NCBI GenBank assembly: GCA_902524795.1
Contig: CABZEU010000004.1
Location: forward strand, 1-64,000
DNA length: 64,000 bases
Reading direction: 5' to 3'
Source: an uncultured Pelagibacteraceae bacterium
Lineage (GTDB): Bacteria > Pseudomonadota > Alphaproteobacteria > Pelagibacterales > AG-422-B15
Under the pieces are notes generated by a model that worked only from the letters and a program-made list of their open reading frames with translations, had not been told where the DNA came from and ran no database searches. Positions within the stretch are counted from its first letter, which is position 1. Each line of letters starts with the position of its first letter. Positions 19,640 through 29,608 of this stretch are shown in pieces. Made by a program: the position numbers and the translations under genes.

Positions 19640-20038
19640 TTAAAAGACCTTACAGATTATTTCACCACCAACTTTTTGCGCTCGCGCATCAGTATCGGTC
19701 ATGACACCTTTTGATGTAGAGATGATAGATATACCCAGACCATTATGAACATAAGGTATTCTCTCAGCCCCGGAATAAACCCTTCTTCCCGGCTTAGAAA
19801 TTCTTGTAATATCTGATATTACAGGACCTCTATCATCATACTTCAATTCTATATCTAATTCTTCTTTTCCTGATGTATGTTTAGTGCGAGCATAACCTCT
19901 TATGTACCCCTCATTTTTCAAAACTTCTAATATACTTTCTCTCATCTTAGAAACAGGAGAAGAAACAATTGGCTTATTGCGCATTTGTGCATTTCTTATT
20001 CTGCTAAATAAATCTGATAATGGATCTTGTAATGACAT
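19640..20038 (-). CDS. rpsH: 30S ribosomal protein S8
   Basis: Primary 16S rRNA-binding protein and, in E. coli, the spc operon repressor. 132 residues with [15 protein letters not shown], the [12 protein letters not shown] segment, and [16 protein letters not shown] near the C-terminus. Confidence 0.98.
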   Translation of the reverse strand: MSLQDPLSDLFSRIRNAQMRNKPIVSSPVSKMRESILEVLKNEGYIRGYARTKHTSGKEELDIELKYDDRGPVISDITRISKPGRRVYSGAERIPYVHNGLGISIISTSKGVMTDTDARAQKVGGEIICKVF

Positions 20039-20050
20039 ATATTTTCCTTT

Positions 20051-20356
20051 CTACCAACTTGATTTATTCATTCCTGGTATTTGACCCTTTGAAGCTAATT
20101 CTCTGAGAGCTATACGAGATAGTCTTACTCTTTTATGATAACCTCTAGGCCTTCCAGTCAATTCACATCTATTTCTAACCCTTGTTCTCGCTCCATTCCT
20201 TCGAAGTTTGGACAACTTTAATTGGGCCTGAAATCTTTCATCAATCGGAGTAGATTTATTCATAATAAGTTCTTTTAATTGAGATCTCTTATTTAAATCC
20301 TTTTCCGACATTTGAATTCTGCGTTTATTTTTTTCTATAGAGCTTTTTTTTGCCAT
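20051..20356 (-). CDS. rpsN: 30S ribosomal protein S14, zinc-independent form
   Basis: 30S head protein. At 101 residues and with RNRCELTGRPRGYHKRVRLSR, it is the long C-minus type that lacks the two CxxC pairs of the zinc form. Located between rplE and rpsH in standard order. Confidence 0.98.
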   Translation of the reverse strand: MAKKSSIEKNKRRIQMSEKDLNKRSQLKELIMNKSTPIDERFQAQLKLSKLRRNGARTRVRNRCELTGRPRGYHKRVRLSRIALRELASKGQIPGMNKSSW

Positions 20357-20364
20357 ATCTTTAC

Positions 20365-20916
20365 CTAATCTATTATTGGAAAATTTAAAAATTTCAAAAG
20401 AAGTAATGCCTCATCATCATTCTTTGCCGTTGTACAAATTGCAATATCCAAGCCACGAGTTTTGTCAATTTTATCTATATTAATTTCAGGGAATATTGTG
20501 CATTCCTTAATGCCAAAAGAATAATTGCCTTGACCATCAAAGCTATTTTTATTTAAGCCTCTAAAATCTCTGATTCTTGGCAAAGCAATAGTCACAAGTC
20601 TGTCAATAAATTCGTACATTCTATGACCTCTGAGAGTAACCTTTACTCCCAGCGGCATTCCATCTCTAATTTTAAATGTAGCAATGGATTTTCTTGCTTT
20701 TGTAACCAATGGCAACTGTCCAGAAATAACTGCAAGTTGGTCAGATGCTGATTGTATTACTTTATTATCATTCACAGCATCCCCTAATCCCATATTCAAA
20801 GATACTTTAGACAATTTTGGCAATGAAAGAGTGTTTTGCCTAGATAGCTTTTCTTTTAACTTTGGTACTATTGTTTCGGTATAGAGCTCTTTAAGTCTTG
20901 GAGTATAATTATCCAT
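20365..20916 (-). CDS. rplE: 50S ribosomal protein L5
   Basis: Binds 5S rRNA and contacts P-site tRNA. The start is set at 20916 (183 residues, [14 protein letters not shown]), because an AGGAG lies about 9 nt upstream and the length then fits the family; an in-frame ATG at 20940 would add eight residues. This start overlaps the rplX stop by 8 nt. [11 protein letters not shown]-type and [20 protein letters not shown] segments are diagnostic. Confidence 0.97.
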   Translation of the reverse strand: MDNYTPRLKELYTETIVPKLKEKLSRQNTLSLPKLSKVSLNMGLGDAVNDNKVIQSASDQLAVISGQLPLVTKARKSIATFKIRDGMPLGVKVTLRGHRMYEFIDRLVTIALPRIRDFRGLNKNSFDGQGNYSFGIKECTIFPEINIDKIDKTRGLDIAICTTAKNDDEALLLLKFLNFPIID

Positions 20917-21220
20917 CAATTTGCTCTCCTGTTTTAACATTTATTCTTACCTTTTTATTATCTTTCAAAAAAGAATAGCCCACCCGTGTTCCTTTTTTTG
21001 TTTTCTTATCAAGCAGCATTATGTTTGACAGAGTTATTGGCATTTCTTTATTGATAATGCCTCCTTCATTTTTTTGGTCTTGCTTCTGGTGTTTTTTTGA
21101 CATGTTTACACCCTTTACGACAGCTTTGTCGCCTAATATCATAATGACTTCACCTTCTTTTCCTTTATCTTTTCCTGTATTTACAGTTACTTGGTCCCCT
21201 TTTTTTATTCTCATAGACAT
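20909..21220 (-). CDS. rplX: 50S ribosomal protein L24
   Basis: Assembly-initiator of the large subunit. The start is set at 21220 ([11 protein letters not shown], 103 residues): a strong GGAGG lies about 10 nt upstream, and the ATG shares one base with the rplN stop (TAATG). The open frame to 21283 only reads through the end of rplN. The KOW motif ([19 protein letters not shown]) is clear. Confidence 0.97.
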   Translation of the reverse strand: MSMRIKKGDQVTVNTGKDKGKEGEVIMILGDKAVVKGVNMSKKHQKQDQKNEGGIINKEMPITLSNIMLLDKKTKKGTRVGYSFLKDNKKVRINVKTGEQIDG

Positions 21221-21588
21221 TATAAAACCTCCGGAGCAAGTGAAATAATTTTCATTTGTTTCTTCATTCTTAGTTCTCTGCAAACTGGGCCAAATATTCT
21301 TGTACCCACTGGTTCGCCCTGAGTATTAATAAGAACCGCTGCATTTGAGTCAAATTTTATTGTACTGCCATCAACTCTCTTTAATTCTTTTCTTGTCCTT
21401 ACTATCACAGCTTTATGGACTGTACCTTTTTTTACTTTTCCTTTGGGAATAGCATCTTTTACTGTTACCACTATTATATCACCAACTGATGCAAATCTTC
21501 TTTTAGATCCACCTAATACTTTTATACAAAGAACTTCTTTTGCCCCTGAATTATCTGCTACACTTAGTCTTGATTCAACCTGTATCAT
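21220..21588 (-). CDS. rplN: 50S ribosomal protein L14
   Basis: Large-subunit interface protein contacting h14 of 16S rRNA. 122 residues with [27 protein letters not shown] at the N-terminus and FGPVCRELR near the C-terminus. One nt overlap with rplX. Confidence 0.99.
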   Translation of the reverse strand: MIQVESRLSVADNSGAKEVLCIKVLGGSKRRFASVGDIIVVTVKDAIPKGKVKKGTVHKAVIVRTRKELKRVDGSTIKFDSNAAVLINTQGEPVGTRIFGPVCRELRMKKQMKIISLAPEVL

Positions 21589-21816
21589 CTAACTTACAGC
21601 TACCCATCTTTTAAGTTTTGAAATTGGTTTTGACTCCATTATCTTTACCTTATCACCAGTATTAAATTGATTTTCAGGATCGTGTGCACTGTACTTTTTT
21701 GAGCGCCTAATAACTTTCTTTAAAAAAGGATGCTTAAACTTTCTTTCAACTAGCACTGTGATTGTCTTATCTTGTTTATTGCTGATTACTGTACCCTGAA
21801 GTATTTTTTTTGGCAT
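21589..21816 (-). CDS. rpsQ: 30S ribosomal protein S17
   Basis: Primary 16S rRNA-binding OB-fold protein. 75 residues with [22 protein letters not shown] and the [20 protein letters not shown] strand. It ends immediately before rplN with no gap. Confidence 0.98.
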   Translation of the reverse strand: MPKKILQGTVISNKQDKTITVLVERKFKHPFLKKVIRRSKKYSAHDPENQFNTGDKVKIMESKPISKLKRWVAVS

Positions 21817-21817
21817 A

Positions 21818-22009
21818 TTAATTTCCTAATTTTTCATTCATTATTGTTTTTATTCTTGCTATTAGCTTTCTAACTTTATATATACGAGAGGTATTTTCCA
21901 ACTGACCAGAGCTTTTTTGGAATCTTAAGTTAAAGGACTCCTTATATAGGTTGCTCAACTCTGTTTTAAGCTGATCATTTGTTTTTTTTCTTATTTCTTC
22001 TATTTTCAT
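21818..22009 (-). CDS. rpmC: 50S ribosomal protein L29
   Basis: Two-helix protein at the tunnel exit. 63 residues with the family core [20 protein letters not shown]. One nt separates it from rpsQ. Confidence 0.97.
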   Translation of the reverse strand: MKIEEIRKKTNDQLKTELSNLYKESFNLRFQKSSGQLENTSRIYKVRKLIARIKTIMNEKLGN

Positions 22010-22018
22010 CTTTTTCCT

Positions 22019-22432
22019 TTATTTTATCAGTTGTCCAACTACTTTGGTCTTAATCGGTAGCTTTGAGGAAGCTCTTCCAAAAGCTTCTTTTGCTATCGAT
22101 TGTGATACACCGTCAACTTCAAATAAAATCTTTCCTGGCTTCACCCGACATGCCCAAAATTCTGGCGAACCTTTTCCTTTACCCATTCTTACTTCTGTTG
22201 GCTTTTTTGATACCGGAACATCTGGAAATATTCGAACCCAAACACGTCCCGCTCTTTTCATAAACCTTGTCATTGCAACCCTTGCTGCTTCTATTTGTCT
22301 GGCTGTAATCCTCTCAGCTTCTAAGGCCTTTAGCCCATAAGTTCCGTAGTTCAGACTTGTAGCAGATGTTGCAACGCCTTTAATCCTACCTTTGTGAGCT
22401 TTTCTGAATTTTGTTTTTTTTGGCTGTAACAT
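22019..22432 (-). CDS. rplP: 50S ribosomal protein L16
   Basis: Organises the A-site tRNA region of the large subunit. 137 residues; [16 protein letters not shown] opening, [26 protein letters not shown] and the [14 protein letters not shown] end are diagnostic. Confidence 0.99.
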   Translation of the reverse strand: MLQPKKTKFRKAHKGRIKGVATSATSLNYGTYGLKALEAERITARQIEAARVAMTRFMKRAGRVWVRIFPDVPVSKKPTEVRMGKGKGSPEFWACRVKPGKILFEVDGVSQSIAKEAFGRASSKLPIKTKVVGQLIK

Positions 22433-22435
22433 AAT

Positions 22436-23107
22436 TTATCCTAATTTATTTGGATTATTTTCCATTTCGTGAGGAGCATTATCGTCTATGTCTCCTTTAT
22501 AAATCCATACTTTGATGCCGCATGCGCCATATGTAGTTTGCGCAGTTGCTATTGCATAATCAACATTTGCTCTAAATGTGTGCAGTGGAACTCTTCCCTC
22601 CCTATACCACTCTGTTCTAGCGATTTCAGTTCCGCCAAGACGACCTCCACAATTTACTCTTATACCATCAGCTCCTAGTCTCATTGCAGATTGAACAGAT
22701 CTTTTCATTGCTCTTCTAAATGAAACCCTTCTCTCAAGTTGTTCTGCAATTGCATCAGCTATTAGTTGAGCTTCAACCTCTGGCTTTCTGATCTCAACCA
22801 AATTTATTGAAACATCGTCAGATGTAAATTCTGAAATTTTCTTTTTTAGCTTTTCTATATCGCTACCCTTTTTACCAATAATTAATCCTGGTCGAGCTGA
22901 ATAAATAGTTACTTGAGCCTTCTTTGCTGGTCTTTCAATCTGTATTTTAGCTACGGCACATTTTTTCAGTTTTTTTTCAAGATAAGATCTGATTTTAAGA
23001 TCTTCCTGCAAAAATGAACCAAATTCTTTCTTGTTGGCATACCATTTGGATTGCCATTTTTTATTAAGAATTAATCTAAGTCCAATAGGATTTACTTTCT
23101 GTCCCAT
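22436..23107 (-). CDS. rpsC: 30S ribosomal protein S3
   Basis: mRNA entry protein with helicase activity. 223 residues: [12 protein letters not shown] opening, a type II KH domain ([15 protein letters not shown]), and the C-terminal [18 protein letters not shown] segment. Three nt precede rplP. Confidence 0.99.
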   Translation of the reverse strand: MGQKVNPIGLRLILNKKWQSKWYANKKEFGSFLQEDLKIRSYLEKKLKKCAVAKIQIERPAKKAQVTIYSARPGLIIGKKGSDIEKLKKKISEFTSDDVSINLVEIRKPEVEAQLIADAIAEQLERRVSFRRAMKRSVQSAMRLGADGIRVNCGGRLGGTEIARTEWYREGRVPLHTFRANVDYAIATAQTTYGACGIKVWIYKGDIDDNAPHEMENNPNKLG

Positions 23108-23110
23108 ATT

Positions 23111-23494
23111 CTATGCTTCTTTCTCCAATTTCTTATTTTGCACTTCTGCAACTTTAATCGTAACATTAGTTAGATGCTTATTTATTCTTCCTGGCCTACC
23201 TTTTGCTCTTGGTCTCCATCGCTTCATGACCATACTCTTTCCACAATAAGCTTCTGTTACCTGTAAAATGTCTATATCTAGTTGATGATTGTTTTCAGCA
23301 TTCGCTATCGCACTATTTAGTATCTTACTAATATCTTTAGCAATACCTCTTGAAGAAAATTTTAGAAGGTTAATTGCCTCAGAAGCCTTCTTTCCTCTAA
23401 TCATTTCAAGAACAATATTAGCTTTTGAGGGACTAACCCTCAAATTTCTTAAAATAGCATAAGCTTCATTATCTTTTCTTATTAAGTGTTTCAT
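23111..23494 (-). CDS. rplV: 50S ribosomal protein L22
   Basis: Its beta-hairpin lines the nascent peptide tunnel. 127 residues with LRVSPSKANIVLEMIRGKKASEA and the C-terminal RWRPRAKGRPGRINKHLTNVTI hairpin. Located between rpsS and rpsC. Confidence 0.98.
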   Translation of the reverse strand: MKHLIRKDNEAYAILRNLRVSPSKANIVLEMIRGKKASEAINLLKFSSRGIAKDISKILNSAIANAENNHQLDIDILQVTEAYCGKSMVMKRWRPRAKGRPGRINKHLTNVTIKVAEVQNKKLEKEA

Positions 23495-23496
23495 AA

Positions 23497-23769
23497 TTAT
23501 TTAGTTTTTTTATCTCCAGTATGACTATTAAAAGTTCTTGTTGGTGAAAACTCTCCTAGTTTATGGCCTACCATATCCTCAGTAACGTTGACTGGAATAA
23601 ACCTTTTACCATTATGCACAGCAAAGTTAACTCCTACAAACTCAGGCAATATAGTAGATCTTCTTGACCATGTTTTAATAACACCTCCTTTGCCACCATC
23701 TCCTGCTGCCTTAACTTTCTTTAATAGATGACTATCAACAAATGGTCCTTTCCAAACAGATCTCGTCAT
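23497..23769 (-). CDS. rpsS: 30S ribosomal protein S19
   Basis: 30S head protein contacting S13. 90 residues; [19 protein letters not shown] and the [21 protein letters not shown] signature are unmistakable. Confidence 0.99.
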   Translation of the reverse strand: MTRSVWKGPFVDSHLLKKVKAAGDGGKGGVIKTWSRRSTILPEFVGVNFAVHNGKRFIPVNVTEDMVGHKLGEFSPTRTFNSHTGDKKTK

Positions 23770-24612
23770 TTAAACCTCTATCCTTGCTTTTTTGTCAGTT
23801 TTTCTCTTGATAATATATTTATCTGTTCTTTTATTATTTCTTGTCTTTTTTCCCTTAGTAGGTTTTCCCCATGGAGTGACAGGATCTCGACCACCTGATG
23901 TTTTGCCTTCTCCCCCACCATGAGGGTGATCAATTGGATTCATAGCTACACCTCTTACAGATGGTCTAACACCTAGCCATCTTTTTCTTCCAGCTTTCCC
24001 TAATTTTTGGTTTTTCTTATCAATATTTGACAGAATACCGATTGTAGCTCTGCATTCTTCTCTTACTTTTCTTTGCTCGCCAGAGGGCAACTTAATAGCT
24101 ACGTATCCATCAGACTTACCAACAATCTGAGTTGAGGAACCGGCAGATCTGGCTAATTGTGCGCCGCTTCCAATTTTTAACTCAATGTTATGTATATCTA
24201 TTCCAACCGGGATATCAGACATGGGCATACAATTGCCAATTCTAATTTCTTTTTTTTCACCTGATATTACTTGGTCACCAGCTTTTAAGTCCTTTGGCGC
24301 AAGGATATAACTTTTAGTTCCGTCAGTATATGTAATTAATGCAATGTAAGAAGATCTATTTGGATCATATTCAATTCTATCAACAGTTGCACTTTCAGTA
24401 TTATTTCTTTTAAAATCAATAATCCTATATTTTGCTTTATGACCACCGCCTTTTCGTCTCATTGTAATTCTGCCTGTATTATTTCTTCCACCTTTTTTTG
24501 AAAGTCCAGCTGTTAGAGACTTCACTGGTTTACCAGTCCATAAACCTTTTTTATCAACAAGTGTTAGTCCACGTGTTCCGGGAGTATTTGGTCTGAATTT
24601 TCTTAAAGGCAT
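23770..24612 (-). CDS. rplB: 50S ribosomal protein L2
   Basis: Core large-subunit protein needed for subunit association and peptidyl transferase assembly. 280 residues; [17 protein letters not shown] near the N-terminus, and [16 protein letters not shown], which contains the conserved histidine loop. No gap to rpsS. Confidence 0.99.
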   Translation of the reverse strand: MPLRKFRPNTPGTRGLTLVDKKGLWTGKPVKSLTAGLSKKGGRNNTGRITMRRKGGGHKAKYRIIDFKRNNTESATVDRIEYDPNRSSYIALITYTDGTKSYILAPKDLKAGDQVISGEKKEIRIGNCMPMSDIPVGIDIHNIELKIGSGAQLARSAGSSTQIVGKSDGYVAIKLPSGEQRKVREECRATIGILSNIDKKNQKLGKAGRKRWLGVRPSVRGVAMNPIDHPHGGGEGKTSGGRDPVTPWGKPTKGKKTRNNKRTDKYIIKRKTDKKARIEV

Positions 24613-24618
24613 TTTTTA

Positions 24619-24912
24619 TTATACTCCCACGTTAATATCAATTGTTTGGCCTTCTTCTAGAGTTACAAAAGCTTTTTTGTAATCAGATCTTTTTCCAAGT
24701 GAGCCCCTAAATGCTTTTAACTTACCTTTTACAATTGAAGTATTCACTTTTTTAACTTTTACTTTGAATATATTTTCTATTGCAGTTTTTATTTCTTTCT
24801 TATTACTAGTTTTATTAACCTGAAACGTAACTTGATTAAATTCTGCACCTAAAGAAGACTTCTCAGTGATAATAGGCTTAATAATGGTTTTAAAATCTTT
24901 AATGCTAGGCAT
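24619..24912 (-). CDS. rplW: 50S ribosomal protein L23
   Basis: Docking site for trigger factor and SRP at the tunnel exit. 97 residues with PIITEKSSLGAEFNQVTFQV and the VKVNTSIVKGKLKAFRG loop. Lies 1 nt after rplD. Confidence 0.98.
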   Translation of the reverse strand: MPSIKDFKTIIKPIITEKSSLGAEFNQVTFQVNKTSNKKEIKTAIENIFKVKVKKVNTSIVKGKLKAFRGSLGKRSDYKKAFVTLEEGQTIDINVGV

Positions 24913-24913
24913 T

Positions 24914-25534
24914 TTATTTATAATTCTTTTCTAGTTGAGCTAATGCATCTTTACTTATAATCAATTTCTGATGCCTCAAAAGGTCAAGAGCATTCACTGA
25001 TTTAACACTTAAATACTTAATGTCTTTTAAATTTCTCGCTGCAAGAGATAAATTTTGGTTAGGTGTTTCACCTTCTAAAAACAATGCAGAGTTAATTTTT
25101 TGTTTGTCTAAATAACTCTTTAAGATCTTAGTTTTTGGCTCAGCGATCTTAAGTTTGTCTATTAATATTAGATCATTACATTTTACTTTTTCAGATAATA
25201 TATGTTTAACGGCCAAGTTTCTTAAGCGTTTTGGTAGTTTTTTTAACGACCTTACTCCTCTAAGGTTGTGAGCCATACCACCACTTCTGAAAATATTTGC
25301 TTTCTTAGAGCCATGTCTTGCACCACCACTACCTTTTTGCCTACCTAATTTCTGTGTTGTACCTGCAACCTCTGAACGATTTTTGGTTCTCGCTCGTTGG
25401 GGTTTTTTATTAGACTCATTCCATCTTACAAGAGAACTTATAACTGAAAAATCAGGCTTTAAATTAAAGATAGTATCATTGAGCTCCATGGACTCTGTGC
25501 TCTTACCATTCATTTTATTTAGTTCTACATGCAT
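24914..25534 (-). CDS. rplD: 50S ribosomal protein L4
   Basis: Part of the tunnel constriction; in gammaproteobacteria it also regulates the S10 operon. 206 residues with the tunnel loop segment KLGRQKGSGGARHGSKKANIFRSGG. Two nt after rplC. Confidence 0.98.
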   Translation of the reverse strand: MHVELNKMNGKSTESMELNDTIFNLKPDFSVISSLVRWNESNKKPQRARTKNRSEVAGTTQKLGRQKGSGGARHGSKKANIFRSGGMAHNLRGVRSLKKLPKRLRNLAVKHILSEKVKCNDLILIDKLKIAEPKTKILKSYLDKQKINSALFLEGETPNQNLSLAARNLKDIKYLSVKSVNALDLLRHQKLIISKDALAQLEKNYK

Positions 25535-25536
25535 TC

Positions 25537-26226
25537 CTATTTATCCTTTTTAGTCGATTTTTCTGCTTGTACAGAAGTACCTTCAACTTCTTTAATGTCA
25601 TTTCTCTTAATAGAGTCTTCAACCACTAGCCAGGTACCTCGAGCACCAGGTGTCGCTCCCTTTATGCAAATAATATTTTTTGCTGCATCAATTTTTACTA
25701 CTTGTAAGTTTTGAAGTGTTTTATGAACATCACCATACTGACCTGCCATTTTTTTTCCTTTAAAGACCTTACCTGGATCCTGGCACTGTCCTGTTGATCC
25801 AGCACTTCTATGAGATACAGAAACTCCATGAGATGCTCTCAAGCCTGAAAAATTATGCCTTTTCATCACTCCAGCAAATCCTTTACCCTTTGTTAAACCA
25901 GACACATCGATAAATTGGCCTTCCTGGAAATGACTCGCATTCAATTGGTCGCCAGACTTTAATTCAGTGTCTTTATCTATTGAAAATTCTCTGAGGTACT
26001 TAAAGGCGTCACTCTTTTTCTTTTCAAAAAATCCCTTCTGAGCCTTATTTGCCTTTTTTAATTTACATGCTCCTACTAAAACTTTGTCAGCATTTGTATC
26101 CGTAGACTCAACTCTTTCAACTATCTGACATTGATCAATATGCAAGACAGTCACTGGAATATTCGTACCACTTTGTGTATACAAGTTACTCATTCCTATT
26201 TTTTTTGCGATAATTCCTGTTCTCAT
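25537..26226 (-). CDS. rplC: 50S ribosomal protein L3
   Basis: Early-assembly protein reaching the peptidyl transferase centre. 229 residues; SGLTKGKGFAGVMKRHNFSGLRASHG and the GSTGQCQDPGKVFKGKKMAGQYG loop are diagnostic. The tail is lysine-rich. Confidence 0.99.
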   Translation of the reverse strand: MRTGIIAKKIGMSNLYTQSGTNIPVTVLHIDQCQIVERVESTDTNADKVLVGACKLKKANKAQKGFFEKKKSDAFKYLREFSIDKDTELKSGDQLNASHFQEGQFIDVSGLTKGKGFAGVMKRHNFSGLRASHGVSVSHRSAGSTGQCQDPGKVFKGKKMAGQYGDVHKTLQNLQVVKIDAAKNIICIKGATPGARGTWLVVEDSIKRNDIKEVEGTSVQAEKSTKKDK

Positions 26227-26228
26227 AT

Positions 26229-26537
26229 CTATAACTTAATTTCTACATCAACTCCCGATGCTAGATCTAATTTCATAAGTGCATCTACTGTTTGAGGGGT
26301 TGGATCTACGATCTCAATTAAACGCTTATGCGTTCTTATCTCAAATTGTTCTCTGCTCTTTTTATTTACGTGAGGTGACCTTAAAACAGTAAATTTTTCA
26401 TTATTGGTAGGAAGTGGAATTGGACCCTTAACCATTGCACCAGTGCGTTTTGCTGTATCCACTATTTCAACAGATGACTTATCCAGAACCCCATGGTCAA
26501 AAGCTTTAAGTCTAATTTTAATATTTTGATTTTCCAT
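26229..26537 (-). CDS. rpsJ: 30S ribosomal protein S10 (NusE)
   Basis: 30S head protein that also links NusG to the ribosome. 102 residues with [14 protein letters not shown] and [37 protein letters not shown]. It comes 8 nt after fusA; the tuf gene that often stands here is absent. Confidence 0.99.
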   Translation of the reverse strand: MENQNIKIRLKAFDHGVLDKSSVEIVDTAKRTGAMVKGPIPLPTNNEKFTVLRSPHVNKKSREQFEIRTHKRLIEIVDPTPQTVDALMKLDLASGVDVEIKL

Positions 26538-26545
26538 TACTCTGA

Positions 26546-28621
26546 TTAAGCGAATTTCGCTTTTACCTCATCTTGTACATTTTGTGGAACCTGCTCATAA
26601 TGATCAAAAAACATAGAATATTGAGCTCTTCCCTGTGTCATAGATCGCAGAGTGTTTACATAGCCAAACATATTAGCCAGAGGAACCATCGAACTAATAG
26701 CAGTTGTATTACCTCTTGCTTCACTTCCACTTACTTGACCCCTTCGACTACTTAAATCCCCTATTACATCTCCCATAAATTCTTCAGGCGTAACAACTTC
26801 AACTCTCATTATTGGTTCCAATAACTTTGGATTAGCTTTTTGACAGGCATCCTTAAACGCCATTCGCCCAGCTATTTCAAATGCAAGACTGCTTGAGTCT
26901 ACATCATGGTATTTCCCATCTATAAGAGTCACCTTATAATCAATTATTGGAAAACCGGCTATGACTCCAGTATCGGCTACTCCTTCTATTCCTTTCTCTA
27001 CACCTGGAATGTATTCCTTAGGAATATTTCCACCTTTAATTTTATCTTCAAATATTCTTCCAGTTCCTGGCTCGCAACCCTCGACAATTATCTTAACCTC
27101 TGCAAATTGCCCTGCACCACCACTTTGCTTTTTGTGTGTATATGTTACTTCCATATTTTTAGAAATGGTTTCTCTATAAGCAACTTGAGGAGCTCCTACA
27201 TTGGCCTCTACATTGAACTCTCTCTTCATCCTATCGACAATAATGTCTAAGTGAAGTTCTCCCATTCCTTTTATTACTGTTTGTCCAGATTCTTCATCTG
27301 AGGTAACCCTGAATGATGGATCTTCTTTTGCTAATCTTGCCAGTGCTTCTCCCATTTTTTCCTGATCAGCTTTTGTCTTTGGCTCAACAGCAATCTCAAT
27401 AACTGGATCCGGAAAATCCATGGATTCTAGGATAATTGGTTTTTGGGCATCTGATAAAGTTTCACCAGTTATCGTATCTTTTAAACCAGCAATCGCAACA
27501 ATATCACCTGCGTACGCAATTTTTATGTCTTCTCTATTGTTAGCGTGCATCAAAAGCATACGGCCAATTCTTTCTTTATCTCCTTTAACAGAATTTAAAA
27601 TTGTTGAACCAGCCTCTAATTTACCAGAATATATTCGAGTAAATGTAAGAGAACCTACGAAGGGATCGTTGGCTACCTTGAATGCTAATGCAGAGAAAGG
27701 TTCATTGTCCGATGCTATTCTTACTTCCTCTTCTTCTTTTCCTGGAATATTACCAGTTGCCTGCTGAACCTCACTTGGATCAGGCATGAAATTCACAATT
27801 GCGTCTAACAAAGGCTGGACACCTTTATTTTTGAAAGCACTTCCGGTTAAAATTGGAACAAATTCAAAATTAATTGTTCCTTTTCTGATACACCTGATTA
27901 GCGTTTCTTCATCTGGTTCATCTCCATCTAAATATTTTTCAAGGACTTCTTCATCTTGTTCGACGGCCATTTCGACCATTTCAGATCGATATTTTTCAAC
28001 GGTATCTCTCAATTCCTCAGGGATATCTGTGTATTCATACTTAGCTCCAAGGTCCTCATTTGCCCACACAATTGCCTTGTTCTTAACTAAATCAATCACA
28101 CCTTTTAAATTTGATTCACTTCCATAAGGTATTTGTAAAACTAATGCATTTGCCTGAAGTCGATCTTTGATCATGTCCAAACACTTGTAAAAGTCAGCGC
28201 CGGTGCGATCCATTTTATTAACGAAACACATTCTTGGTACATTGTATCTATTTGCTTGTCTCCAAACAGTTTCAGTTTGTGGCTCCACACCAGCAACGCC
28301 ATCAAACACTGCAACTGCCCCATCGAGTACTCTTAAAGAACGCTCAACTTCGATTGTAAAATCAACGTGTCCAGGAGTGTCAATAATATTAATCCTATGG
28401 TCATTCCAAAAACAAGTAGTTGCGGCGGATGTAATAGTAATACCACGCTCTTGTTCCTGCTCCATCCAGTCCATTGTGGCTGCACCGTCGTGCACTTCTC
28501 CAATCTTATGACTTTTTCCTGTGTAATAGAGTATTCGCTCAGTAGTAGTTGTCTTTCCAGCATCTATGTGAGCCATGATGCCAATATTTCTATACTTGTT
28601 TAATGGATACTCCCTTATCAT
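26546..28621 (-). CDS. fusA: elongation factor G
   Basis: GTPase that drives translocation. The start is set at ATG 28621 (691 residues, [20 protein letters not shown]), 3 nt past the rpsG stop with AGGTGG upstream; the GTG at 28630 lies inside rpsG. G motifs: [27 protein letters not shown]. Domain IV and the C-terminal REYDHYEQVP-like end (FFDHYEQVP) are present. One copy in this window. Confidence 0.99.
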   Translation of the reverse strand: MIREYPLNKYRNIGIMAHIDAGKTTTTERILYYTGKSHKIGEVHDGAATMDWMEQEQERGITITSAATTCFWNDHRINIIDTPGHVDFTIEVERSLRVLDGAVAVFDGVAGVEPQTETVWRQANRYNVPRMCFVNKMDRTGADFYKCLDMIKDRLQANALVLQIPYGSESNLKGVIDLVKNKAIVWANEDLGAKYEYTDIPEELRDTVEKYRSEMVEMAVEQDEEVLEKYLDGDEPDEETLIRCIRKGTINFEFVPILTGSAFKNKGVQPLLDAIVNFMPDPSEVQQATGNIPGKEEEEVRIASDNEPFSALAFKVANDPFVGSLTFTRIYSGKLEAGSTILNSVKGDKERIGRMLLMHANNREDIKIAYAGDIVAIAGLKDTITGETLSDAQKPIILESMDFPDPVIEIAVEPKTKADQEKMGEALARLAKEDPSFRVTSDEESGQTVIKGMGELHLDIIVDRMKREFNVEANVGAPQVAYRETISKNMEVTYTHKKQSGGAGQFAEVKIIVEGCEPGTGRIFEDKIKGGNIPKEYIPGVEKGIEGVADTGVIAGFPIIDYKVTLIDGKYHDVDSSSLAFEIAGRMAFKDACQKANPKLLEPIMRVEVVTPEEFMGDVIGDLSSRRGQVSGSEARGNTTAISSMVPLANMFGYVNTLRSMTQGRAQYSMFFDHYEQVPQNVQDEVKAKFA

Positions 28622-28623
28622 TG

Positions 28624-29468
<845 letters not shown>

Positions 29469-29507
29469 ACAGTATCTCCAATTAGAAACTAATAAAAAGT
29501 TAACTAT

Positions 29508-29555
29508 TAAAAAAAAGTCTAAAAAAAGTAGCGTTTAGATTTCTCTACCGCCTAC
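29508..29555 (-). terminator. Rho-independent terminator-like hairpin in the rpoC-rpsL gap
   Basis: On the minus strand a stem formed by GTA/TAC, GCG/CGC and TAGA/TCTA closes a GAAA tetraloop (29528-29555). It is followed at once by seven T and, 4 nt later, eight more. It lies downstream of rpoC but also downstream of the promoter at 29565-29599, so it could terminate rpoBC or act as an attenuator for rpsL. Confidence 0.7.
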
Positions 29556-29564
29556 TATTTAAGA

Positions 29565-29599
29565 ATGCCGAATAATACTTAATAGTCTGTTTTGGTCAA
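29565..29599 (-). promoter_or_regulatory. sigma70-like promoter upstream of rpsL
   Basis: On the minus strand TTGACC (29594-29599), 16 nt, then TATTAT (29572-29577). The predicted start is near 29565, about 97 nt before the rpsL start codon. The leader contains the terminator-like hairpin beginning about 10 nt after the start site. Confidence 0.7.
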
Positions 29600-29608
29600 C
29601 ATATATTA

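Noticed and set aside
21221-21283. Longer rplX start at 21283
   Set aside because: Reads through the rplN coding end; the ATG at 21220 has a strong GGAGG and gives the family length.
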